A stretch of DNA of 64,000 bases, taken from assembly GCF_007744675.1 (NCBI RefSeq), contig NZ_CP036269.1, forward strand, positions 4,381,546 through 4,445,545. Direction: 5' to 3'. The stretch's first letter is position 1. Each line of letters begins with the position of its first letter. Position numbers and translations under genes: made by a program. The DNA comes from Gimesia alba. Lineage in GTDB: Bacteria; Planctomycetota; Planctomycetia; Planctomycetales; Planctomycetaceae. The notes below the pieces were generated by a model. It ran no database searches and was not told the origin of the DNA. It saw only the letters and a list, made by a program, of their open reading frames with translations. Positions 56,442 to 64,000 of the stretch are shown here, in pieces.

Positions 56442-56640
56442 CGCTCTTTGCCTTCGGAACAGAATGAGGATCACACCTGACGAAGCAACTGTCCATTCAT
56501 GTTAGCCGATGACACCAACGTAGCAAGGACAAAATCCCCCCGGAGACGTTTTCAGACCTTTCTAAAACGCCCCCAATTTGGGGACACCGCATGAGTGTGT
56601 GGAAGCCAGACAGATGCGCACTTTTGAAACAATTCTGCGG

Positions 56641-57798
56641 CTAATGCATTTTCGCCCGATAGACGCCTGGCGTCTCGCCGATTTTTTCTTTGAACGTCGT
56701 ACTGAAATGCTGCGCGTGGCGAAAGCCGACCTTCTGAGAGATTTGTGCCAGAGACAGATCGGTGGACGCCAACAGCTCCTTGGCCCGCTCCAACTGCGTG
56801 CGGATGATCTCCGCTTTAGGAGAGCGACCGATGGCCGCTTTCATCTGCCGCTCGAGTGCCGTCCGCGATAACGGTACCGCATTCAGAATATCGGCCACCT
56901 GAATTCCCTGGCAGGCATTTTCGCGAATGAACCGCAGGGCCAGCGCCAACTCGGGATGATCCACGGCGACTACATCCGAGGATTGGCGCGTCACAATCCC
57001 CAAAGGATTAATCAGATAGGGTTCTTCGGGCGCCGGCTCTCCTTTCATCAGTCGGCTGAGCAGCGCTGCCGCCTCGTAACCAATGCGTGTTGAGTTGAAC
57101 GCCACACTCGATAACGGCGGCCGCGCCATCATGCACAGGATCTCATCATTCTCCACCCCCACCACGGCCACTTCATCGGGTACGGAAATCCCCGCCCGCT
57201 CGCAGGCATCCAGCAGCCAGAACCCTAATTGATCGGTGCACGCCATGATCCCTACCGGCTTGGGGAGCCCCCGCACCCAGTTCGCCATCTGCTCCTGATG
57301 TTTCTCCCATTCACGAGGGGCTTCCGAATCTTCCGACGCCGAAAAGACGCTGACTTCATAGCCAGCGTTCTGAATTGTCTGCACGTAATTATCGCGGCGT
57401 TCTTCAAAATAGACTTCGATTCCGATTTCATACACGCCAAAGTGACGAATGCCCCGTTCCAGAAAATGCTCGGCCACCATCCGGCCCATGGCCCGGTTAT
57501 CGATTCCCAGAAACGGAAAATCATGCTTGAGCTTCGTCGAGCGCAATTCGACCGTGGGAATTCCCGAAGCCGCGATCGCATCGGCCACTTCCTGGCTGAT
57601 CGTACGACTCAGAATCCCATCCCCTTTCCAGCGGGAAATCCAGTCGGGAATCTGCGAGTCCAGCGAACGCGGCATCATGAACACAGACCATTCCTCATTC
57701 TCTGCGATGAACTGGCGAATGCCATTCAGCAACCCCCGTCCATGAGAACGCGACGTTTCGATGAACAGGGCAACGTGGGGAATGGACGAACGGGGCAT
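56641..57798 (-). CDS. XylR-type transcriptional regulator (AraC HTH with periplasmic-binding-like sensor)
   Basis: A 385-residue DNA-binding regulator. The N-terminal 270 residues form a LacI-like sugar-binding fold (VALFIETSRSHGRGLLNGIR, FLGIDNRAMGRMVAEHFLER, GIMACTDQLGFWLLDACERA, VVGVENDEILCMMARPPLSS). The C-terminal 100 residues are an AraC-family double HTH with GIQVADILNAVPLSRTALER and LSLAQISQKVGFRHAQHFST. This is the architecture of the xylose regulator XylR. The ATG at 57798 is chosen because the conserved region starts there, though no clear ribosome binding site precedes it; a TTG 90 nt upstream is the alternative. Its ligand is unknown; nearby sugar genes are plausible targets. 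Confidence 0.9.
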   Translation of the reverse strand: MPRSSIPHVALFIETSRSHGRGLLNGIRQFIAENEEWSVFMMPRSLDSQIPDWISRWKGDGILSRTISQEVADAIAASGIPTVELRSTKLKHDFPFLGIDNRAMGRMVAEHFLERGIRHFGVYEIGIEVYFEERRDNYVQTIQNAGYEVSVFSASEDSEAPREWEKHQEQMANWVRGLPKPVGIMACTDQLGFWLLDACERAGISVPDEVAVVGVENDEILCMMARPPLSSVAFNSTRIGYEAAALLSRLMKGEPAPEEPYLINPLGIVTRQSSDVVAVDHPELALALRFIRENACQGIQVADILNAVPLSRTALERQMKAAIGRSPKAEIIRTQLERAKELLASTDLSLAQISQKVGFRHAQHFSTTFKEKIGETPGVYRAKMH

Positions 57799-57981
57799 GG
57801 AAGAAACCAATGTGAATTCAGCAACAGTAAAGCGGCAGTTTCCGCTATTTTCAATTATTCTTTTACCGCAAGTCTGTTTTCTGTTCAATCATGATCGAAA
57901 CCGATCTCATGAGTTCGTACAATACACGACAACACTCGCTCACTCTACCGCTTTGATAAGAATAGACTATGAAAGGCTTTC

Positions 57982-58443
57982 GTGGATTACTTGATTAAAC
58001 AGGCGTTACCGGAAGATTTTCTGGCAGTCGCGGCGCTGGACCGCACCGCCTGGCCTGAAGAACCAGACACCTTCATCCCCGACGGCGAACACGCCTGGCG
58101 GCTCTGGTGTGAATATGCAACCGTCTTAATCGCTGATGTAACCGACGAAAGTCAGAACCAAACAGTCGCGGGGGCACTATTGATGTTTCCCACGAATACA
58201 GGGGAAACCTTCCTGCATAAGATCATGGTGCACCCTGATTTTCGCGGCCAGGGAATCGGATCGGCGTTGATGAAACAGGCGCTGCAAAATGCAGATCAGG
58301 TAGTCCTGCTCACGGTGAACCCGGATAACAAACCGGCGGTCCGGCTGTATGAAAGTTTTGGCTTTCAGGTCAGAACCCGGATTGACGGCTACTATCGCCC
58401 GCACGAACATCGACTCTTAATGGAATTTCAACCCACACCATAA
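57982..58443 (+). CDS. GNAT family acetyltransferase
   Basis: A 153-residue N-acetyltransferase. The acetyl-CoA binding segment is LHKIMVHPDFRGQGIGSALM (with R/Q-x-x-G-x-G/A as RGQGIG), followed by VVLLTVNPDNKPAVRLYESF and a C-terminal GFQVRTRIDGYY. The start is a GTG preceded by AAAGG. The substrate is unknown. It precedes glpD by 21 nt, so the two are probably co-transcribed, and it is divergent from the XylR-type gene. Confidence 0.88.
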   Translation: MDYLIKQALPEDFLAVAALDRTAWPEEPDTFIPDGEHAWRLWCEYATVLIADVTDESQNQTVAGALLMFPTNTGETFLHKIMVHPDFRGQGIGSALMKQALQNADQVVLLTVNPDNKPAVRLYESFGFQVRTRIDGYYRPHEHRLLMEFQPTP

Positions 58444-58464
58444 ACTTTCGCAGAGGAATACGCG

Positions 58465-60162
58465 ATGCAACAATCAGAGCGGGTTTTAATCCTGGGTGCC
58501 GGCATCAACGGCGTCGCCATTGCACGCGAATTACTTTTGAATAACATTCCCGTCTGCATCATCGATCAGGGTGACCTCTCACAAGGCGCCACGTCTAAAT
58601 CCTCGCGGCTGATTCACGGCGGCTTGCGCTATCTGGAATACGGCGACTTTTCGCTTGTCAAAGAGTCGGTCCATGAACGGGGCATTCTATTAAATTTGGC
58701 ACCCCACTTCGTGAAACCGCTTCGCTTTGCGATTCCGCTGGCGCACCGGGCTTCTGGTGTCACTTCGTCCGGGCTCCGGTTTCTGAGTGGCTTCCGTGTG
58801 CCGGGAACGCACTGGCTCTCCACCCGTTTCTCTTTCTCCTCGGAACGTGGCTTGTATCTGGTCGACATGGGGCTGACGCTTTACGACTGGTTCGCATCCA
58901 AAGGAAATCTTCCCCGCCATTCGGTGCATAATGTCGGTGATGCCGACCTGCCCCAGATCAATGCTGACAAGTTTCGCTGGATGGCCTGCTACTCGGACGC
59001 GCAGATGCGGTTTCCTGAACGCTTCGTGGTCGCACTGCTGCACGACTGCCAGAAAATCGCCAACGAAAAACAACTCTCCTTTGACTTTTTGACGTATCAG
59101 CAACTCAAACTCAACGGGCGAACGGCCCAAATTTCCTCGATCCACAATCCCGATCAGATTCAGGAAGAATTCGAGCCAACCGTGATCATCAACGCTTCCG
59201 GCGCCTGTGGCGATTTAACGCTCCAGCAGGCTGAGGTCCCCTCGGAGCGTCTCATGGGCGGCACCAAAGGCAGCCATATTATCACATTCAATCAAAAGCT
59301 CCGCGAAGCGCTCGGCACCAAGGCAATCTACTCCGAAGCCAGCGACGGCAGACTCGTGTTTATTCTTCCCTTTGAAAACAGTACGCTGATCGGCACCACC
59401 GATGTCCGAGTCGACGGGAATCCGCTCGACGTCACAGCAACGCCCGATGAACTCGAATATCTGGTCGGCATGGCCAACATGGTCTTCCCGCAAGTGGGGC
59501 TGACGACTGACGATATCAATATGCACTACAGCGGCGTGCGCCCTTTACCCTATCAGCCGAAGGGCAAAGCCGCCTCGATCTCCCGCGATCATTCCCTCAA
59601 GGAATATGAGGGTCCTTCCGGCTGGATCGTGACCCTCGTCGGCGGGAAACTCACCTCGTGGCGTGCCTTTGCAGAAAAAGTAACCGACCGCATTCTGAAG
59701 AAACTCGGCAAAAGTTATTTCACGGAATCGAAAACCCGCTTGATCCCCGGTGCCGAAGGATACCCGCAAACGGAAGATATTCTGAAAGCAGAACAGGACC
59801 GACTCTGCCAGAAATATCAACTTTCTCAAGAGAGCATTCAGACACTGTGGCACCTGCAGGGAACACAGATCGAAGAGATTCTGGATGCGTTGCCCGAACT
59901 CTCAACCGATTTGATCGCAGGGACGTCAATTCCCCGCCCGTATGTGCTTTGGACGATCCAGCATGAATGGGCTGAAACGCTGGGTGATCTGGTCGAACGC
60001 CGCCTGATGCTGGTTTTTGATGAGAGACTGCAAGTAGCCACGCTCAACGATTTGGCCGACTGCCTCGTCGAATCCGGCAAGCTCACTACCGAACAGATCC
60101 CTACCTTGATTGAAGAATATAAACAGCATCTGGCGAAGTTTTATGGGAAAGCCGTGAGTTAA
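58465..60162 (+). CDS. glpD: Glycerol-3-phosphate dehydrogenase
   Basis: A 565-residue FAD enzyme that oxidises sn-glycerol 3-phosphate to dihydroxyacetone phosphate at the membrane. The FAD-binding motif VLILGAGINGVAIARELLL is near the N-terminus, followed by SQGATSKSSRLIHGGLRYLE (substrate region). The middle has INASGACGDL and LPFENSTLIGTTD; MHYSGVRPLPY and the GGKLTSWRAFAEKV end the catalytic part. A C-terminal helical domain (about 430-560) is present, and the length is typical. AGAGGAA precedes the ATG. It likely shares an mRNA with the acetyltransferase gene. Confidence 0.95.
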   Translation: MQQSERVLILGAGINGVAIARELLLNNIPVCIIDQGDLSQGATSKSSRLIHGGLRYLEYGDFSLVKESVHERGILLNLAPHFVKPLRFAIPLAHRASGVTSSGLRFLSGFRVPGTHWLSTRFSFSSERGLYLVDMGLTLYDWFASKGNLPRHSVHNVGDADLPQINADKFRWMACYSDAQMRFPERFVVALLHDCQKIANEKQLSFDFLTYQQLKLNGRTAQISSIHNPDQIQEEFEPTVIINASGACGDLTLQQAEVPSERLMGGTKGSHIITFNQKLREALGTKAIYSEASDGRLVFILPFENSTLIGTTDVRVDGNPLDVTATPDELEYLVGMANMVFPQVGLTTDDINMHYSGVRPLPYQPKGKAASISRDHSLKEYEGPSGWIVTLVGGKLTSWRAFAEKVTDRILKKLGKSYFTESKTRLIPGAEGYPQTEDILKAEQDRLCQKYQLSQESIQTLWHLQGTQIEEILDALPELSTDLIAGTSIPRPYVLWTIQHEWAETLGDLVERRLMLVFDERLQVATLNDLADCLVESGKLTTEQIPTLIEEYKQHLAKFYGKAVS

Positions 60163-60247
60163 CCGTCGACTGGTCTTCGCTTTTTTTAATTACATCAAAA
60201 GGGATTCTGATCAATGGCAATTCCCCAAATTTGAACGGTCCTTACCT

Positions 60248-60281
60248 AAGACGTCCAACCGGGGCTAACGCCCTGCGACTA
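60248..60281 (-). repeat. REP-like core repeat, copy E, overlapping the kinase stop codon
   Basis: On the minus strand it reads TAGTC then the exact core GCAGGGCGTTAGCCCCGGTT and GGACGTCTT, one mismatch in 34 nt from copy A. The first three bases (60279-60281) are the TAG stop of the kinase gene, so the repeat begins within the gene's end. Confidence 0.85.
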
Positions 60282-62825
60282 ATGGGTCTTCACTTCGCGG
60301 ACAATGCGAAACGCGCCGCGTGAGGGAGAATTCGGAGCACCATGCCCGCGGACATAGGAATTCAACTGGTCTGCCCCTTGTTGAAATCCGCCGCCGCGAC
60401 GCACGCGTTCGCTCCCCTGCTCAGGGCCAGTCGGGTTTTCTGACGGTGACTGCGAATAATAATTCTCAGCGTAGAAATCCTGGCACCATTCCCATTCGTT
60501 GCCATATAAATCGTACAGTCCGAAAGGATTCGGCTGTTTTTGCTTCGCTGGGTAAACCCGTCCTTGTGAGTTGTTCAAAAACCAGGCATAGTTTTCCAAC
60601 TCATCCATTTGATTCCCAAAGAACCAGCGTCCCTTGCTTCCCGCGCGACATGCATATTCCCATTCGGCTTCGGTCGGTAGCCGGTATGTGTCACCCGTTT
60701 GTTTCGAGAGCCAGTCGCAGAACGCCACCGCATCGTTCCAACTGATATTCACCGCCGGTGCCTGGTCGCGAACGGGCAGGTCTCCCAACTGATTCCAGAA
60801 GTAAGAACCGGATCTGCCCCAACTTCCGCCTGTCATTCCGAATCCGCCACTGCGTTCAGCGTCTGTTTGATACTGCGTCTGTTCCACAAATTGGCGGAAT
60901 TGTTCGTTCGTGATTTCGGTAACGCCCATATAAAATGGCTGTGTGAGTTTCACCGGATGCGCGGGGGCATCGGAAGCAGCTCCTGCGCTGGCACTGTCTC
61001 CCATCATAAACGTTCCCGGCGGAATCAGCTGCAATTCCAGCTCAGGTCCCTTGCCTTGTGTGCCAAGCGCCACATTCGCGCTGACAGGGAGGTTCGCTAT
61101 TTGCGCGTACTCTGCCTGGTCAGTATTGGTATCCCCTGAACCAGACTGACCAGCGTCTGAAATTAGATTTCGCTCCCCCGTGCCTGAATCCGACTGGAAG
61201 GGATTCCAGAATACGACGCCTGCCAGAACAAGGGCTGCCACAACAACGCCTCCCCACACTAGCCCCTGCTGGTTGGAAGAACGAGTTTTAGATTTCTCCT
61301 CTGGAGTAGTTGCAGCCGCCACAGTGAAACCAGCTTCAACCGGCTGCACTTCTGTGGGCGCACTCGCCCAGTTCTCTTCAGTCGGCTTACCGGGGGATGT
61401 TTCTCTCACCGGCAATGAAAACGTCTGATCGTGTAATATTTCAGTATTGAACTGATTCAGATCGCTGATTAATTCACTCGCCGACTGATAACGTTCCTCG
61501 GGATCTTTCGCCAGCATCTTTGCAAAAATGGGATCGAAGGTAGCAGGCACTTGGGGCAAGGTTTGGGATAGACTCGGGACTGGCTGTTCCTTGTGCGCCA
61601 GAATTCGTTCGACCGTCGTCCCGCCGCCGTACACGGGTTTGGCCGTCAACAGAAAATAGAGCGTACACCCCAGGCTGTAAATATCGGAACGATGGTCGGC
61701 CAGCCTGGTATTTCGGGCCTGCTCGGGGGCCATATAGTCGATGGTTCCCATAAAAAATTGACTCGAGGTCAATTCGGTTTGTGAACCTGTGCCTAAAACG
61801 TCGTCGGTTTCTTGTAGTCGCGCCAGTCCCATATCCAGAATTTTGAGATCACCCTGATCGTCGACCAGAATATTCGCCGGCTTAATGTCGCGATGGATCA
61901 CCCCTTTACCGTGTGCATATTCCAATCCCTGCGCTACCTGGAGCACACAATTGACCGCGTCCGGAAAATCGAGCGGACCGGAATCGCGCACCAGCTGTGT
62001 CAGACTCTCGCCATCAATATATTCACAGATCAGATAATGCACGCCCTCGTGCTCGCCCGCATCGTAAGCGGTGACAATATTCGGATGCGATAACCGCGCC
62101 GCCGTCTGCACTTCGCGTTCAAATCGCTTCAACCGATCGGGAACATGCTCCAAATCAGAACGAATGACTTTCAACGCCACGATGCGTTTCATGCGCTGGT
62201 GCATCGCTTTGTAAACCGTCCCCATGCCTCCCGATCCGATCGGCTCCAGAATCAGATAATCGCCGATCAACAGCGGACGGGCTTCTGTCGAAGAGAGCGC
62301 GTGGCTCTGATACTCGGTCAGCGTTCCTAACTCAATCAACAGTGCGGCCAACGCGGCTGTGGACTGTGGTCGCTGATCCTCTTCCAGATTCGCGATCAAG
62401 TCTGTCAACTCGCGTTCCGCCAGAATACCAACTTCGATCACCCGAGCGCGAAATTGTTCCAGTGAAAAGTCGTCGAACTCATGCGGCCCCTCTTCGGGAG
62501 AACCGCCAACCGAAGCAGCCGGATAGGCGGCTCGTGCCGCTCCAATCACTGAAGAGAGCCACTCCTGATCGAGCACGGGGAACTGTTGCAGGTATTCACT
62601 CGATCCCGGCGTTTCCCCCTGCTGACAGCGATGCTCCACTTCCAGCGGAATCAACTCTTTGAGGATCACCTCGCGATAATCGACGGCGACATCATCCAGA
62701 TACGCATTGATCGATGGGAGATCTCCCTGCCTCAGCTCAGATTCATACCGATCGCATAGTTGATTAATTTTCAGCATCAGGTCTGAAGGGAGCTGCTCGA
62801 AATCTGTTTCGTTTGGCGATTTCAC
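60279..62825 (-). CDS. Ser/Thr protein kinase with C-terminal SUMF1-like domain
   Basis: About 848 residues from the GTG at 62825, which overlaps the ECF sigma stop as GTGA with AGAGG upstream; an in-frame GTG at 62846 is the alternative. An N-terminal helical part (about 1-180) leads to a Hanks-type kinase (about 188-458): PIGSGGMGTVYKA, the VALKV lysine, VIHRDIKPANI, and DMG in place of DFG. A membrane span (GLVWGGVVVAALVLAGVVFW, about 530-550) follows, then a periplasmic FGE/SUMF1-like domain (about 600-845: LIPPGTFMMGDS, YRLPTEAEWEYACRAGS, NEWEWCQD, RRGGGFQQ). The two Cys that FGE needs after the RGG motif are missing, so it is probably a binding or sensing domain. Confidence 0.92.
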   Translation of the reverse strand: MKSPNETDFEQLPSDLMLKINQLCDRYESELRQGDLPSINAYLDDVAVDYREVILKELIPLEVEHRCQQGETPGSSEYLQQFPVLDQEWLSSVIGAARAAYPAASVGGSPEEGPHEFDDFSLEQFRARVIEVGILAERELTDLIANLEEDQRPQSTAALAALLIELGTLTEYQSHALSSTEARPLLIGDYLILEPIGSGGMGTVYKAMHQRMKRIVALKVIRSDLEHVPDRLKRFEREVQTAARLSHPNIVTAYDAGEHEGVHYLICEYIDGESLTQLVRDSGPLDFPDAVNCVLQVAQGLEYAHGKGVIHRDIKPANILVDDQGDLKILDMGLARLQETDDVLGTGSQTELTSSQFFMGTIDYMAPEQARNTRLADHRSDIYSLGCTLYFLLTAKPVYGGGTTVERILAHKEQPVPSLSQTLPQVPATFDPIFAKMLAKDPEERYQSASELISDLNQFNTEILHDQTFSLPVRETSPGKPTEENWASAPTEVQPVEAGFTVAAATTPEEKSKTRSSNQQGLVWGGVVVAALVLAGVVFWNPFQSDSGTGERNLISDAGQSGSGDTNTDQAEYAQIANLPVSANVALGTQGKGPELELQLIPPGTFMMGDSASAGAASDAPAHPVKLTQPFYMGVTEITNEQFRQFVEQTQYQTDAERSGGFGMTGGSWGRSGSYFWNQLGDLPVRDQAPAVNISWNDAVAFCDWLSKQTGDTYRLPTEAEWEYACRAGSKGRWFFGNQMDELENYAWFLNNSQGRVYPAKQKQPNPFGLYDLYGNEWEWCQDFYAENYYSQSPSENPTGPEQGSERVRRGGGFQQGADQLNSYVRGHGAPNSPSRGAFRIVREVKTH

Positions 62826-63442
62826 AAATTGCAATCCTCTTGCCACAGACGGGTAATCAACTGAAGTTTTCGTTCAACGGTTCGGCGAGCACAGCCTAGA
62901 CTCTGCGCAATTTCAGTTGTAGTTTCCCCTTCCATTTTGGCCAATGCAACCTGTCTTAACGCCGAATCACCGGTTTTATCCAATAAATTGAGCAACCGCT
63001 CCAGTTCTTCAGCTAACTGCACAGCAAATTCCGGCGAAGGTTCCTGCTGAATGATCTGTTCAAAGTCAACAGGCATGGACGTTTGCTTTTTACGTTCAGC
63101 GTCACTGTCGCTCTTACCGCTGCCTCCCCGTTTTTGTCGATTTTCGCTGCGAATCAAATCGACCGATTTGTGGGAGGTAATCGCCACCAGTAAAGGCCAT
63201 AAATTTTCGCGGTCGGTAATTTGGGAGAAACGACCATTCTGTGCCCCCATGCAGAAGCTTTTAAACGCACTTAAGGCCACATCTTCTTCATCTGCCATCG
63301 CCCGGGGCGCGCCGCGCAATTTCCGCCGCGCGACCTCGACCATTTCCTGAAAATAGGATTCCCAGAGCCGTTGCGCAGCCTGAGCATCACCAGTTTTTAA
63401 CTGATCAATCCATTGCGTTACCGTCTCTTCAATCAAAGACAT
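62822..63442 (-). CDS. ECF-like RNA polymerase sigma factor
   Basis: A 206-residue sigma factor of the planctomycete-type ECF-like family. Region 2 spans about 20-100 with AQRLWESYFQEMVEVARRKL, EEDVALSAFKSFCMGAQNGR and WPLLVAITSHKSVDLIRSEN. A charged linker (NRQKRGGSGKSDSDAERKKQ) follows, and region 4 (about 150-200) has the HTH TTEIAQSLGCARRTVERKLQ. It likely directs RNA polymerase to an unknown regulon, possibly in response to the kinase encoded next, whose start overlaps its stop codon. I see no anti-sigma gene. Confidence 0.92.
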   Translation of the reverse strand: MSLIEETVTQWIDQLKTGDAQAAQRLWESYFQEMVEVARRKLRGAPRAMADEEDVALSAFKSFCMGAQNGRFSQITDRENLWPLLVAITSHKSVDLIRSENRQKRGGSGKSDSDAERKKQTSMPVDFEQIIQQEPSPEFAVQLAEELERLLNLLDKTGDSALRQVALAKMEGETTTEIAQSLGCARRTVERKLQLITRLWQEDCNL

Positions 63443-63668
63443 TCAACGTGCTTTCCTGAAAGTGATGCCCGTCCGTCTATCTCTCCATTATATCGTAGAG
63501 TCGTTTGATTCAACAGGTTAGGTCGACTCTCAAGCAAAGTATATTTTTTTCACATTTTTTGTCGCAATTTAACATTACCTGACGAATTGCCAGAGAAAGG
63601 GCCCATTCAACATCGATTCCCGAGCCCGACTCCTGAACATATCATTCGCATACAGAAAGAGTAAAACA

Positions 63669-64000
63669 ATGGCTCATGTTCGATTCTCAATGAAATCTTG
63701 TTTCCTGCTGTGTCTGTTTATTTTCGCAATCGGATCAGGAGGCCTCACAACTGGAATTCATGCTCAGGAACGAAGTCGCGTCCAGGACGACTTGAAATCA
63801 CTCAGCGACGAATTCGATGATGCAGCGACCATGAAACAATGGTTACGCATTTATCAGACAGAAAAAACCAACGCTGATCAACTGGAAAAATTCGACATCG
63901 CCCAGACCCGTCCCGGCTGGATGGTGATGATGCCTTACAGCAGCACCTGGTATATGGATTATCGTGGCGTGCTCGTCTACAAGCAGGTCAAAGGTGATTT
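63669..64000 (+). CDS. Secreted protein, 3' end outside the window
   Basis: The frame opens at an ATG at 63669 and stays open for 110 codons to the window edge. It starts with a signal peptide (MKSCFLLCLFIFAIGSGGL, ending near HAQ) and continues with VQDDLKSLSDEFDDAATMKQ, then MVMMPYSSTWYMDYRGVLVY. The FDD and following pattern recall concanavalin-like (DUF1349 type) domains, but the partial sequence does not allow a firm call. It is divergent from the ECF sigma gene, so it could be its target (inference). Confidence 0.7.
   Translation, partial: MAHVRFSMKSCFLLCLFIFAIGSGGLTTGIHAQERSRVQDDLKSLSDEFDDAATMKQWLRIYQTEKTNADQLEKFDIAQTRPGWMVMMPYSSTWYMDYRGVLVYKQVKGD

Noticed and set aside
60279-60880. 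SUMF1-like domain as the formylglycine-generating enzyme for the sulfatase in this window
   Set aside because: The Cys pair after the RGG motif is absent, and the domain is fused to a membrane kinase, so catalysis is unlikely.

Overview
The window reads as a chromosomal segment of a planctomycete, most like Gimesia or a close relative. This is inferred from gene content: DUF1559 proteins, a DUF1080 secreted protein, a Pirellula-type CxxCH haem-binding protein, CRTAC1/ASPIC-UnbV and TPR pairs, a Tat-exported sugar isomerase and Gfo/Idh/MocA protein, a sulfatase, and a Ser/Thr kinase joined to a SUMF1-like domain beside a planctomycete-type ECF sigma factor. I recognise no rRNA, tRNA, CRISPR array, prophage or IS transposase.

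Layout. 1-1129 has no gene and carries fragments of short palindromic repeats. 1130-7672: ATP sulfurylase (sat), a TIM-barrel isomerase, an SDR, ribosomal protein S20, a TPR protein and a DUF1080 protein. 7730-10476: an MFS transporter with a tiny membrane protein, then two small heat-shock proteins. 10501-14190 (minus): a creatininase, CRTAC1 and TPR operon. 14393-17019: three tandem DUF1559 paralogues, the middle one interrupted by a single TGA. 17174-19014 (minus): serC coupled to a nucleoside phosphorylase. 19279-23462: prs, mutS and a small Spy-like protein. 23637-31831: a GT-C type membrane protein converging on a 2071-residue alpha-2-macroglobulin-like protein whose thioester motif is lost. 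32060-39906: cardiolipin synthase, a haem protein, a TlpA-like lipoprotein, an alpha/beta hydrolase, a CBS protein, a family 4 uracil-DNA glycosylase and an LRR lipoprotein.

40252-48545 holds a giant PQQ-propeller protein with an embedded methyltransferase-like domain, two TPM-domain proteins, small unknown genes and gltS. 48574-57798 (minus) is an accessory carbohydrate region: PhyH, Tat isomerase, membrane protein and sulfatase; DJ-1/PfpI and Gfo/Idh/MocA; a secreted metzincin-like protein; and a XylR-type regulator. 57982-60162 encodes a GNAT acetyltransferase and glpD. 60279-63442 (minus) is the ECF sigma factor and kinase pair. The window ends inside a secreted protein gene.

The strongest non-gene signal is a dispersed repeat family. 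Its conserved core occurs at least five times (816, 17110, 52809, 53016, 60257), two copies share a 70-nt composite form, and one copy supplies the stop codon of the kinase. A related long inverted repeat sits just upstream of the TlpA-like lipoprotein. I see no clearly new multi-gene system. The best candidates for novelty are the propeller/methyltransferase fusion, the thioester-less macroglobulin and the repeat family.
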